Assembly: GCA_029202525.1 (NCBI GenBank)
Contig: CP119325.1
Coordinates: 2,764,001-2,828,000, forward strand
DNA length: 64,000 bases
Direction of reading: 5' to 3'
Source of the DNA: Candidatus Pseudomonas phytovorans
GTDB taxonomy: Bacteria; Pseudomonadota; Gammaproteobacteria; Pseudomonadales; Pseudomonadaceae
The position numbers were made by a program, and so were the translations under genes. Each line of letters opens with the position of its first letter. Position 1 is the first letter of the stretch. Below are positions 39,839 to 48,365 of the stretch, in pieces. The notes below the pieces were generated by a model. It worked only from the letters and a program-made list of their open reading frames with translations. It ran no database searches and was not told the origin of the DNA.

Positions 39839-40036
39839 ATGCACGACGAAGACGACCTGCACGAGCCCGAGCACGATCACCTGCTTGACCATGAATTTCT
39901 CTACGACGGCATGGAGCCCGAGGCGGATGCCCAAGGCGCCGAGGATGAAGTGGAAGAAGACGAGGAAACGCTGGATGACCTTGATGATGAGGAGCGTGAT
40001 CACCCAGCCTGGTTCGATGATTGCGAAGACGACTGA
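39839..40036 (+). CDS. Highly acidic small protein
   Basis: In this 65-residue protein nearly half the residues are Asp or Glu (MHDEDDLHEPEHDHLLDHEF, EEDEETLDDLDDEERDHPAW), with scattered histidines. It has a good ribosome site (AGGAG). It may bind metal ions or mimic nucleic acid; neither is shown. It stops 1 bp from the convergent DoxX gene. Confidence 0.65.
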   Translation: MHDEDDLHEPEHDHLLDHEFLYDGMEPEADAQGAEDEVEEDEETLDDLDDEERDHPAWFDDCEDD

Positions 40037-40037
40037 C

Positions 40038-40451
40038 TCAGCGCCCGTCCACCGAGAAACGCCCTGGGCCGCTCACGGCCAGCAACAGCAGGCCACCCAT
40101 GATGCTCATGTTTTTCAGGAACTGGGTCATGTTGGCGCTGCGCTCGGGGTCGACCATGTTCCAGAACGGGTGGCCCAGCAGCGCCGTACCCAGCACGAAC
40201 AGTGCGAACAGAAACGCCAGCGGCCGGGTGTAGAAACCCAGGATCAGCAGGATGCCGACGACGAACTCCATGAGCACGGCAATGGCTGCCGCCAGCATGG
40301 GCGCAGGGGCGCCGAGCGACGTCATGTAGCCAACCGTGCCATCAAAGCCGGTGAGCTTGGCCCAGCCAGACAAGACGAACAGGATCATCAGCAGTACGCG
40401 AGCAATCAGGATAATGATGTCGCGTTGGCCATCGAACAGGGAGTAGCGCAT
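40038..40451 (-). CDS. DoxX family membrane protein
   Basis: A 137-residue protein with four membrane helices: IILIARVLLMILFVLSGWAK, AAAIAVLMEFVVGILLILG, PLAFLFALFVLGTALLGHPF and FLKNMSIMGGLLLLAVSG. The GWAKL and TQFLKNMSIMGG motifs are typical of DoxX/YphA proteins, linked to redox homeostasis. Start ATG at 40451. Confidence 0.88.
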   Translation of the reverse strand: MRYSLFDGQRDIIILIARVLLMILFVLSGWAKLTGFDGTVGYMTSLGAPAPMLAAAIAVLMEFVVGILLILGFYTRPLAFLFALFVLGTALLGHPFWNMVDPERSANMTQFLKNMSIMGGLLLLAVSGPGRFSVDGR

Positions 40452-40555
40452 GGCGGCGTTCCAGTGGACGGGGACAAGCTCCACTTTAGCAGTTGCGCCA
40501 AGGATTGCTGGCAGGCAGCAAAAAGGCGCCGCAAGGGCGCCTTTTCGAGGGAGTT

Positions 40556-40640
40556 TGGTGCGAGTGGCGGGACTCGAACCCGCAAGGCTCACGCCGACAG
40601 ATTTTAAGTCTGCTGTGTATACCAATTCCACCACACTCGC
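40556..40640 (-). tRNA. tRNA-Leu (anticodon TAA)
   Basis: On the minus strand the 5' acceptor GCGAGTG pairs with CACTCGC, followed by A and encoded CCA (40556-40558). The anticodon arm CAGACTTAAAATCTG gives TAA, and the long variable arm (TCGGCGTGAGCCTTGC region) is that of a class II leucine tRNA. Confidence 0.95.
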
Positions 40641-40842
40641 ACGCTTGAAAGGGTCGCAACGACCAGCTCGCTTCTAAGCAGAAGGGCTTTGCAATCAAGC
40701 GCGCTTTATAACCCATTGTTATAGTTGAGTCAACTGCAGCACCTATGATCAACAGAATGAAGGGTCGAACCACTGGGCAATTGACACCTTGCTGTCATTA
40801 AGCCACTGTTGCCCCCTTTATTGGATCCAAGAGTATGCGGCG

Positions 40843-41118
40843 ATGACCCAGTCCGACGCCAGCGAGCGTGTCGTGCGGCCACGGCTGTTCTGGCGGCTGT
40901 TGTTTGCGCAAGTGATTGTGCTGGGCGCTTTTCTGTATCTCAGCCTGATCAGCCTGGGTGGTTACTTGCTGATGCTGGGTTTTGATGCCGAGCACCCTCA
41001 GCCGCAGCGGTGGATGGCGCTGGCTGGCGGCGGGGTTATCATGCTGGTTGGCCTGTGGCTGCTGAAAGTGGCCATGCCACGGCGCATCAGCCCGGTGCTG
41101 GTCGAGCCTGAGCGCTGA
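40843..41118 (+). CDS. Small inner-membrane protein
   Basis: A 91-residue protein with two membrane helices (LLFAQVIVLGAFLYLSLISL and WMALAGGGVIMLVGLWLLKV) separated by FDAEHPQPQ. ATG 40843 follows GCGG; alternative starts are unlikely. No known domain. It precedes the kinase operon by 72 bp. Confidence 0.6.
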   Translation: MTQSDASERVVRPRLFWRLLFAQVIVLGAFLYLSLISLGGYLLMLGFDAEHPQPQRWMALAGGGVIMLVGLWLLKVAMPRRISPVLVEPER

Positions 41119-41190
41119 CCACCGGTAGCCGCGGGCAGGCGCCCTCGGCTAAGCTCATATCGTCCCTCCTGCTGTGCCAGTGGAGTCTTC

Positions 41191-42351
41191 ATGGTTTTGG
41201 CAGACTGCCTCGATCACCCCGTCATGCCTGCCCACCGCTATGAACAGCTGGTTCAGTCGGTGGTGGATTACGCCATCTATATGCTCGACCCGTCCGGCCA
41301 TGTGGTGTCGTGGAATGCCGGGGCGCAACGGATCAAGGGCTACCGCGCCGATGAAGTGATCGGCCAGCATTTCTCGCTGTTTTTCACCCCGCAAGATTGT
41401 GCCGACGGCCGCCCCGAGCGCTTGCTGCGCCAGGCGCTGGAGCAGGGTGTGGCGCAGGATGAGGGCTGGCGCGTGCGCAAGGATGGCACACAGTTCTGGG
41501 CCTTGGCGGCGCTGGACGTGATCCGCGATGACCAGGGCCAGATCATCGGCCTGGCCAAGGTCACGCGGGACATCACTGACCGCCGCGAGTCGGCAATGCA
41601 GCTGGATGCAGTGCGTGCCCAACTGTTCCAGGCGCAGAAGCTGGAAGCCCTCGGTCAGTTGACTGGCGGGTTGGCGCATGACTTCAACAACATGCTGACC
41701 ATCATCCTCAGCTCGGCGCGCCTGGCGCAGGCCAGTCAGGACCCGACACGCATCCAGCGCATGCTGCAGCACATTCTCGATGCCGGGCAGCGGGGCACCG
41801 AACTGACCCAGCAGTTGCTCACCTTTGCCCGCCACCGCCAGCTCGATGTGGCTTGCGTCGCACCGGCAGACCTTGTAGCCGCTACCCGCGGTCTGTTGGA
41901 GCACGCACTGCCCAGCTCGATTGAGCTACAGGTGCAGCTGCAAGCGGGTTTGCCGTTGATCGAGGTGGATGCGGGGCAGTTGCAGATGGTGCTGCTGAAC
42001 CTGCTGTTCAATGCCCGCGATGCCATCGCAGGGGAGGGCCGGATAGGCCTTACGGCCGAGGTGGTCGACTTGGCCGGTGAGGTGGAAGGGCTGCACGGCA
42101 GCTTTGTGCGCTTCGTGGTACAAGACACCGGCGAAGGGATGGGGCCAGACGTCTTGCCGCGCATCTTCGAGCCATTCTTCACCACCAAGCCGTTCGGCAA
42201 GGGTACTGGTCTGGGCCTTAGTCAGGTGTATGGTTTTGCCAGGCAGAGCGGTGGCGCCATTCACGTCGACAGTGAGCCCGGTCATGGAACTTCCATGCAG
42301 CTTTACTTGCCAACGTATCAGGACAAGACCAACAGCCCACACGACAGGTAA
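41191..42351 (+). CDS. PAS-domain histidine kinase of the KaiC operon
   Basis: A 386-residue soluble kinase. The PAS domain (about 18-135: YAIYMLDPSGHVVSWNAGAQ, GYRADEVIGQHFSLFF) has a PAC end (VTRDITDRRE), HisKA carries His163 in GGLAHDFNNMLTII, and the HATPase holds NLLFNARDAI, DTGEGMGPDVLPRIFEPFFT and GTGLGLSQVYGF. This NtrB/hybrid-like subtype lacks the receiver. GGAG precedes the start. KaiC-like and response-regulator genes follow at 5 and 10 bp, so all three form one operon. Confidence 0.9.
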   Translation: MVLADCLDHPVMPAHRYEQLVQSVVDYAIYMLDPSGHVVSWNAGAQRIKGYRADEVIGQHFSLFFTPQDCADGRPERLLRQALEQGVAQDEGWRVRKDGTQFWALAALDVIRDDQGQIIGLAKVTRDITDRRESAMQLDAVRAQLFQAQKLEALGQLTGGLAHDFNNMLTIILSSARLAQASQDPTRIQRMLQHILDAGQRGTELTQQLLTFARHRQLDVACVAPADLVAATRGLLEHALPSSIELQVQLQAGLPLIEVDAGQLQMVLLNLLFNARDAIAGEGRIGLTAEVVDLAGEVEGLHGSFVRFVVQDTGEGMGPDVLPRIFEPFFTTKPFGKGTGLGLSQVYGFARQSGGAIHVDSEPGHGTSMQLYLPTYQDKTNSPHDR

Positions 42352-42356
42352 GCATC

Positions 42357-43802
42357 ATGGCGCAGGCACTCAGGCGGTTGGTGACAGGTATCGAAGGGCT
42401 CGATGCACTGCTCAAGGGTGGGTTGGTAGCTGGAGCCTCGTACATCATTCAAGGCCCGCCGGGTGCCGGCAAGACTATTTTGGCCAATCAACTGGCCTGC
42501 GGACACGTGCGCTCGGGTGGTCGGGTACTGGTGGCCACGTTGCTGAGCGAGTCGCATGAGCGGCTGTTCCAGTACCTGGGCACCCTGGACTTTTTTGACC
42601 CGACGCTGGTCGGCGATCAGATCCAGTTTGTCAGCGCCTTCGACACCCTTGAGCAGGAAGGGCTGGATGCCGTGGTGCGGCTGCTGCGCCAGGAAATCGC
42701 CCGGCAGCAGGCCAGCCTGCTGATCGTCGACGGTGTGCTCAATGCCCGGGTGCGTGCCGAAACCGCGCTGGACACCAAAAAGTTTGTCTCCGAACTACAG
42801 GGCCATGCGGCCTTCGCCGGCTGCACCGTGCTGCTGCTCACCAGCGCGCGGCTGGACGAGGGCAGCCCGGAGCACACCATGGTCGATGGGGTGATCGAGT
42901 TGGGTGAGCAACTGGTGGGCAGCCGCGCCGTGCGCCATATCCAGTTGCGCAAGACCCGCGGCAGTGCAGCGTTGTCGGGCCGACACGAATGCGTTATCGA
43001 TGAAGGCGGTATGCATGTCTACCCGCGCCTGGAGGCGTTGTTCAGTTATCCCAGCCAGATGGGCAGTGCTACCCCTGCGCGGATCAGCAGCGGTGTGCCG
43101 ACCCTGGACGAGATGCTCGATGGCGGCCTGTCGATGGGCTCGGTCAGCCTGTTGATCGGGCCATCGGGTATTGGCAAAACGTCATTGGGGCTGGCCTTCC
43201 TTGGCGCCAGTACCGTGCAGGCGCCGGGGCTGCATTTCGGCTTCTACGAAACGCCCGAACGCCTGCGCAGCAAGGCTGCCTCGCTGGGTTACGACTTTGC
43301 AGCGATGGAACAGGACGGTAGCCTGCAGCTGTGCTGGCAACCGACTACCGAGGGCCTGCTGGACCAGATCGGCGCGCGCATGCTCGAACGTGTCGAGGCG
43401 CAGGGCAGCAAGCGCGTGCTGATTGACAGCCTCGGGGCGTTCAGCCGCCTGGCTGTCGACCCGGCGCGGCTCAATGCGTTTTTCCGCGCCATCGCTGGCG
43501 AACTGCGTGCGCGTGATGTGAGCGTGATGCTGACCTGGGAAATGCGCGACATCTTCGGCGCGGAAATCAGCGCCCCGGCCCCGGACCTGTCGAGCATTGT
43601 CGACAACCTGATGCTGATGCGCTTCGTCGAGCTGGATTCACAGCTGCGGCGCATGCTGTCGATTCTCAAGGTGCGTGACAGTCACCATGATCCTGCCTTG
43701 CACGAGCTGCTGATCGGGCCGCAGGGCATTACCTTGCGCAAGGCGTTCGAAGGCGCCTGTGGTGTGCTCTCGGGGACGCCGGTGCCGCAAGGAAGCGGGT
43801 GA
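42357..43802 (+). CDS. KaiC-like tandem RecA-fold ATPase
   Basis: A 481-residue protein with two KaiC domains. Domain 1 has Walker A GPPGAGKT (33-40) and LLSESHERLF; domain 2 has Walker A GPSGIGKT (267-274) and FYETPERLRSKAASLGYD, with Walker B-like LLIVDGVLNA and VLIDSLGAF. Cyanobacterial KaiC keeps circadian time with KaiA/KaiB; no kaiA or kaiB is visible here. Proteobacterial KaiC homologues with kinases probably act in signalling. A phosphoswitch role is inferred. Confidence 0.88.
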   Translation: MAQALRRLVTGIEGLDALLKGGLVAGASYIIQGPPGAGKTILANQLACGHVRSGGRVLVATLLSESHERLFQYLGTLDFFDPTLVGDQIQFVSAFDTLEQEGLDAVVRLLRQEIARQQASLLIVDGVLNARVRAETALDTKKFVSELQGHAAFAGCTVLLLTSARLDEGSPEHTMVDGVIELGEQLVGSRAVRHIQLRKTRGSAALSGRHECVIDEGGMHVYPRLEALFSYPSQMGSATPARISSGVPTLDEMLDGGLSMGSVSLLIGPSGIGKTSLGLAFLGASTVQAPGLHFGFYETPERLRSKAASLGYDFAAMEQDGSLQLCWQPTTEGLLDQIGARMLERVEAQGSKRVLIDSLGAFSRLAVDPARLNAFFRAIAGELRARDVSVMLTWEMRDIFGAEISAPAPDLSSIVDNLMLMRFVELDSQLRRMLSILKVRDSHHDPALHELLIGPQGITLRKAFEGACGVLSGTPVPQGSG

Positions 43803-43812
43803 CGGAGTGCCG

Positions 43813-44166
43813 ATGAACACCATCCTGATCGTCGATGACGAATACCTGATTGCCGATATCCTCGGTTTTGCGCTGGAGGACGAAGGCTATCTGGTGGAAA
43901 AGGCGAGCAACGGCTGCAAGGCACTGGAGGCATTGAAAGAGAAGCGCGTTCAGTTGGTCATCACCGACTACATGATGCCGCTGCTCAACGGTGAGGAGCT
44001 GGCACGTGCGATTCGCGAAGACCCGACGCTGTGCGAGTTGCCGGTCATTTTGATGAGCGGCGCGCAGGCCAGCCAAGGCTGCCCGGCGCTATTCGCCGCC
44101 ATATTCGACAAGCCATTCGACATGGACGAGATGATCGCCAAGGTGCATCAGTTGCTGAGCACCTGA
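43813..44166 (+). CDS. Single-domain response regulator
   Basis: A 117-residue CheY-like receiver: acidic pocket ILIVDDEYL, phospho-acceptor Asp52 in VITDYMMP, and the conserved Lys in FDKPFDMDEM. No output domain. It follows the KaiC-like gene by 10 bp and is the probable phosphate receiver of the operon kinase. Confidence 0.9.
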   Translation: MNTILIVDDEYLIADILGFALEDEGYLVEKASNGCKALEALKEKRVQLVITDYMMPLLNGEELARAIREDPTLCELPVILMSGAQASQGCPALFAAIFDKPFDMDEMIAKVHQLLST

Positions 44167-44208
44167 AGTTGGCGGTTGAGCGCATCCATGCACCCTGGGA
44201 GGGTAGGT

Positions 44209-44409
44209 TCAGTGCGAGTCGTCGTGCTGCTTTTCCGGGGCCGGGCTGCCGGCCTGGATACGTTTGAAGATCTCTTCGCGATGAACCTGAACATCTTTCG
44301 GTGCATCGATACCGATCCTCACCTGCATCCCTTTGACGCCCAGAATGGTGACTTTGATGTCATCGTTGATGACGATGCTTTCGCCAACCTTACGGGTGAG
44401 TATCAGCAT
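44209..44409 (-). CDS. csrA: Carbon storage regulator CsrA/RsmA
   Basis: The 66-residue protein is a clear CsrA: MLILTRKVGESIVINDDIKV, TILGVKGMQVRIGIDAPKDV and HREEIFKRIQ. It binds GGA motifs in mRNA leaders to control secondary metabolism, motility and biofilm, and is itself titrated by Rsm small RNAs. AAGGAG lies 7 bp before the ATG. The upstream 250 bp is non-coding and probably holds its promoter and leader. Confidence 0.96.
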   Translation of the reverse strand: MLILTRKVGESIVINDDIKVTILGVKGMQVRIGIDAPKDVQVHREEIFKRIQAGSPAPEKQHDDSH

Positions 44410-44662
44410 GTAGTTCTCCTTGGTGATGTAAATGACCGCTGGGCCAGTTGCCGCGGCGGCGGGAGCGTGTCCCTCTTCCTTCTCATTAAAGACGCTTTCG
44501 GCGGATAGTAATTCCCCGACAAACAAATTCTGTTACGTGTCTTCAGTTACAGGAGCCGTTGCAAACCGTCAGCGGTTTGTCGGCAAAGGTGCTCGATGGC
44601 AAGAATAGGGGGGTTGGCGGCGAATGGGAAATTTCTTCGTATCATGGCCTGAATAGACAGGC

Positions 44663-45685
44663 TTAATGGGCATCCTGTTCCTCAAGTGCCTGAAGAAATA
44701 GCAGAAGTGCCACTTCCTCGGGGTCCAGGCCCTTGCGCACACGGCGCTTTGGCAGTTCGCCAAGGCGCCCCAGAGCATAATGTTCAAGCACCGCCGGGTG
44801 GATGTAGCAGCGCCTGCACACCGCCGGTGTGTTGCCCAGGCGCGCAGCCACCTGACGAACGATGGCGGCGAGCTGGCGTTTGGCCTCGGTTTCGGGCTCC
44901 CAGGCCAAGGGCCTGAGCAGGTCCAGTGCCAGGCTGCTGCCGGCCCAGGTACGGTAGTCCTTGGCCGTGAAATCGGCACCGGTCAGTTGCTGCAGGAACT
45001 GGTTGACCTCGCTGGAGCCGATGCTGTGCCGCTGGCCGTCTGCATCCAGATACTGGAACAGTGCCTGGCCAGGCAGCTCCATGCAGCGCTTGAGCAGGTT
45101 GGCCAGGCGCCGGTCGTTGAGGGTGACGTTGTGCTCCACGCCGCGCTTGCCGCGGAACTGGAAGCGAATGGTGCTGCCTTTCACCTCGACATGGCGGTTG
45201 CGCAGGGTGGTCAGGCCATACGACTGGTTATCCCGCAGGTAGCGCTGGTTGCCAATGCGAATCAAGGTGTGGTCCAGCAGGCTCACTACCAGTGCCATCA
45301 CCTTTTCCCGGTCCAGGCCTGGCCGGCTCAGGTGGGCCTCCAGTTGCATGCGCAGCTTGGGCAGGGCTTGGGCGAAGGCGAGCATGCGCCCGTACTTGTG
45401 CTCGTCGCGCGATTCACGCCATTGCGCGTGGTAGCGATACTGTTTGCGGCCACGGGCATCACGGCCGGTAGCCTGCAGGTGGCCCTGCGGGTCGGCGCAG
45501 ATCCACACATCGGTGTAGGCCGGCGGGATCACCAGTGAAGCGATGCGCGCAAGGGTGTCACTGTCACGCACCCGCTGGCCATCGGCATCCAGGTAGATGA
45601 AACGGTCGCGCCAGCGTCGCCGGGTCAGGCCCGGCTGATTGTCGTCAACGTAGTGCAGGGAGCGCGGCAGGGGGCAGTCGAGCAT
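44663..45685 (-). CDS. DNA topoisomerase IB (poxvirus-like)
   Basis: A 340-residue protein. The N-terminal region (LHYVDDNQPGLTRRRWRDRF, PPAYTDVWIC) and catalytic domain (EKVMALVVSLLDHTLIRIGN, YGLTTLRNRHVEVKGSTIRF, FTAKDYRTWAGS, active-site Tyr in CRRCYIHPAVLEHY) match bacterial topoisomerase IB. It relaxes supercoils through a 3'-phosphotyrosine bond. It lies between csrA and the mod operon with no visible link to either. Confidence 0.92.
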   Translation of the reverse strand: MLDCPLPRSLHYVDDNQPGLTRRRWRDRFIYLDADGQRVRDSDTLARIASLVIPPAYTDVWICADPQGHLQATGRDARGRKQYRYHAQWRESRDEHKYGRMLAFAQALPKLRMQLEAHLSRPGLDREKVMALVVSLLDHTLIRIGNQRYLRDNQSYGLTTLRNRHVEVKGSTIRFQFRGKRGVEHNVTLNDRRLANLLKRCMELPGQALFQYLDADGQRHSIGSSEVNQFLQQLTGADFTAKDYRTWAGSSLALDLLRPLAWEPETEAKRQLAAIVRQVAARLGNTPAVCRRCYIHPAVLEHYALGRLGELPKRRVRKGLDPEEVALLLFLQALEEQDAH

Positions 45686-45742
45686 GGTTGGCTGGCCTCG
45701 ATCAGGTTACTGATCAATGGACAACGCCCACGCGAAGGATGC

Positions 45743-46834
45743 TCAGCCCAGTAAGGCCACCGACTTGATCTGGGCGAACAGTAGCTGGCCCGCGTGCAGG
45801 CCGAGCTGGTCGGCCGAGAAACGGGTGATGCGCGCCAGCAGGGCATTGCCGCCGGCATCCAGGCTGACCAGCACATGCGCCGGGTTGTCGGCCGGGCGGC
45901 TTTCGCGCACGCGCACCGGCACGCGGTTGAGGATGCTCGACGTGCTGTCGGCCGTCAGCGCCAGGCTGACATCCCGGGCCTGCACCTTGACCCGCAGGGT
46001 GCTGCCCATCACATGCGCCGGGTGAGCGATGCGCAGCAGCGGGCCGCTGCTGCCGGACAGGCGCAGGTCGAGCAGGTCGTACTGCGGGTCATGCCCCACT
46101 ACCATGCCCTCGAACACCACGCCGGCATCCTCGCCCTGGGCCAGTGAGAGGTCGAGGCGCGCCAGGGTGTCGCCGATCGGGCCACTGGCCACCGCCTGGC
46201 CTTGCTCCAGTAGCACCAGATGGTCTGCCAGCCGAGCCACTTCATCCTGGGCGTGGCTGACATACACCAGCGGGATGTCCAGCTCGTCGTGCAAGCGCTC
46301 CAGGTAAGGCAGGATTTCACGTTTGCGCGGCCCATCGAGGGCCGCCAGCGGCTCGTCCATCAGCAGCAGGCGTGGGCTGCTGAGCAGGGCACGGGCAATA
46401 CCCACCCGCTGCGCCTCGCCACCCGACAAGGTCGCGGGGCGGCGTTCCAGCAAGTGGCCGATGCCCAGCAGCTCGCAGGCCTGGTCGAGACTGACCTTGC
46501 GTTCAGCGGCCGCCACCCGGCGCCAGCCGAACTCCAGGTTGCCGCGCACCGACAAGTGCGGGAACAGGCTGGCTTCCTGGAACACGTAGCCCACCGGGCG
46601 CAGATGCGGGGCCTGGAAGTAGCCGCGTGCGCTGTCTTCCCAGACTTCGCCATTAACCTCTATGTAGGCGCTGGCGGCCCGTTCCAGGCCAGCCAGGCAG
46701 CGAAGGCAGCTGGTCTTGCCCGAGCCCGAGTGGCCGAACAGTGCGCTGATACCGCGCCCGGGCAGGTGCAGGTCAACGTCCAGGGTAAAGTCGTCGCGCG
46801 CCAATTTAAGGCGCGCCACTATCGATGCGGTCAT
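45743..46834 (-). CDS. modC: Molybdate ABC transporter ATP-binding protein ModC
   Basis: A 363-residue ATPase: Walker A FGHSGSGKT, signature LSGGEAQRVGIARAL, Walker B LLLMDEPLAALD, switch His in YVSHAQDE, and a C-terminal TOBE/Mop domain (about 295-363) that binds molybdate. The start at 46834 lies 1 bp from the modB stop, so the longer in-frame ORF is rejected. Last gene of modABC. Confidence 0.95.
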   Translation of the reverse strand: MTASIVARLKLARDDFTLDVDLHLPGRGISALFGHSGSGKTSCLRCLAGLERAASAYIEVNGEVWEDSARGYFQAPHLRPVGYVFQEASLFPHLSVRGNLEFGWRRVAAAERKVSLDQACELLGIGHLLERRPATLSGGEAQRVGIARALLSSPRLLLMDEPLAALDGPRKREILPYLERLHDELDIPLVYVSHAQDEVARLADHLVLLEQGQAVASGPIGDTLARLDLSLAQGEDAGVVFEGMVVGHDPQYDLLDLRLSGSSGPLLRIAHPAHVMGSTLRVKVQARDVSLALTADSTSSILNRVPVRVRESRPADNPAHVLVSLDAGGNALLARITRFSADQLGLHAGQLLFAQIKSVALLG

Positions 46835-46835
46835 T

Positions 46836-47516
46836 TCAGCTCCAGCCAGCTTTGCCGCGGCGCCCGGCATACAGCAGGAGCAGCACCAGGAAAGAGAACA
46901 CCAGCATGGCACCGGCCAGCCAGTGGGCTTGCGAATATTCCATGGCCTCGACGTGATCGAAAATCTGCACGGAGACCACGCGGGTCTTGTCGGGGATGTT
47001 GCCACCGATCATCAGCACCACGCCAAATTCACCTACGGTATGGGCAAAGCCGAGGATGCTGGCAGTGACGAAACCGGGGCGGGCCAGTGGCAGCACCACG
47101 TGGACGAAGGTGTCCCAGGGGCTGGCGCGCAGCGTAGCCGCCACTTCCAGCGGGCGCTGGCCAATCGCGCCGAAGGCGTTTTGCAGCGGTTGGACCACAA
47201 ACGGCATGGAGTAGATCACCGAGCCGATCACCAGCCCGGTGAAGCTGAACACCACGCTGCCCAGGCCCAGCGCCTGGGTCGCCTGGCCGAGCCAGCCGTG
47301 CGGCCCGAGGGCGATCAGCAGGTAAAAGCCGATCACCGTCGGTGGCAGTACCAGTGGCAGTGCCACCACCGCACCCACCGGCCCGCGCAGCCATGAGCGC
47401 GTACGCGCAAGCCACCAGGCGATGGGGGTGCCGATAACCAGCAGGATCAGGGTGGTCAGGCTGGCCAGTTTGACGGTCAGCCAGATTGCACCCAGGTCAC
47501 TGGCGTCCAGTGGCAT
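46836..47516 (-). CDS. modB: Molybdate ABC transporter permease ModB
   Basis: A 226-residue permease with about five membrane helices. The cytoplasmic EAA loop is EVAATLRASPWDTFVHVVLP, which couples to ModC. PLVLPPTVIGFYLL and AHTVGEFGVVLMIGGNIP are typical ModB segments. The start overlaps the modA stop (ATGA). Confidence 0.95.
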   Translation of the reverse strand: MPLDASDLGAIWLTVKLASLTTLILLVIGTPIAWWLARTRSWLRGPVGAVVALPLVLPPTVIGFYLLIALGPHGWLGQATQALGLGSVVFSFTGLVIGSVIYSMPFVVQPLQNAFGAIGQRPLEVAATLRASPWDTFVHVVLPLARPGFVTASILGFAHTVGEFGVVLMIGGNIPDKTRVVSVQIFDHVEAMEYSQAHWLAGAMLVFSFLVLLLLYAGRRGKAGWS

Positions 47517-48274
47517 CAGAGTTCATAGCCGTAGGACTTGATCACTGCAGCGGCTTTCGGGCCTTTCAGGTATTCGACCAGCGCCTTGGCGGCCGCATTG
47601 TCCTTGCCTTTGTTGAGGATCACGGCGTCCTGGCGGATCGGGTCGTGCAGGCTCGATGGTACGATCCAGGCCGAGCCATTGGTTACTTTACCGTCCTTGT
47701 AGATCTGCGACAGGGCAACGAAGCCCAGCTCGGCATTGCCGGTGGAGACGAACTGGAAGGCCTGGGTGATGTTCTGGCCTTCGACAATCTTGCCTTTGGT
47801 GGCGTCGGTGAGCTTCAGCTTGTCCAGCACCTGGGTCGCGGCCAGGCCATAGGGTGCCGCTTTCGGGTTGGCGATGGACAAGTGCTTGTATTCGTTCTTC
47901 TTCAGTACGTCCCCCTTGGCATCCACGTAGCCTTCTTTCGCCGACCACAGGGCCAGGGTGCCGATGGCGTAGGTGAAGCGCGATCCAGGGACGATTTCCT
48001 TTTCTTCTTCCAGCTTCTTCGGGGTGCTGTCGTCTGCGGCGAGGAACACTTCAAACGGTGCGCCGTTCTTGATCTGTGCGTAGAACTGCCCAGTGGCGCC
48101 GTAGGCCGCGACCAGTTTGTGGCCGGTGTCTTTTTCGAAGTCTTTGGCGATGGCCTGGATAGGGGCTGTGAAGTTGGCTGCGACCGCGACCTGGACTTCG
48201 TCGGCCCAGGCAGTGTTGAAGGCGAACAGGGTGGCCAGAGCGGTGACGGCCAGGTGGGATGGGCGGATACGCAT
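47516..48274 (-). CDS. modA: Periplasmic molybdate-binding protein ModA
   Basis: A 252-residue protein with signal peptide (VTALATLFAFNTAWA) and mature start DEVQVAVAANFTAPIQ. The anion-binding AANF, GATGQFYAQI and ALVEYLKGPKA segments match ModA. First gene of the mod operon, preceded by a ModE-type palindrome at 48295-48322. Confidence 0.95.
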   Translation of the reverse strand: MRIRPSHLAVTALATLFAFNTAWADEVQVAVAANFTAPIQAIAKDFEKDTGHKLVAAYGATGQFYAQIKNGAPFEVFLAADDSTPKKLEEEKEIVPGSRFTYAIGTLALWSAKEGYVDAKGDVLKKNEYKHLSIANPKAAPYGLAATQVLDKLKLTDATKGKIVEGQNITQAFQFVSTGNAELGFVALSQIYKDGKVTNGSAWIVPSSLHDPIRQDAVILNKGKDNAAAKALVEYLKGPKAAAVIKSYGYEL

Positions 48275-48294
48275 GAAGACAGCTCCTTGGGGTT

Positions 48295-48322
48295 ATCGTT
48301 ATATCCTGAACTATATAGCGAT
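48295..48322. promoter_or_regulatory. ModE-type operator upstream of modABC
   Basis: Half sites ATCGTTATAT (48295-48304) and TATATAGCGAT (48312-48322) form an inverted repeat matching the ModE pattern. It lies 21 bp before the modA start, so molybdate-bound ModE would block transcription. No modE gene is in the window. Confidence 0.75.
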
Positions 48323-48365
48323 AGGCCATTTGCCGGGAAGAGGGCGGCCTCGTATATGAAGATGT

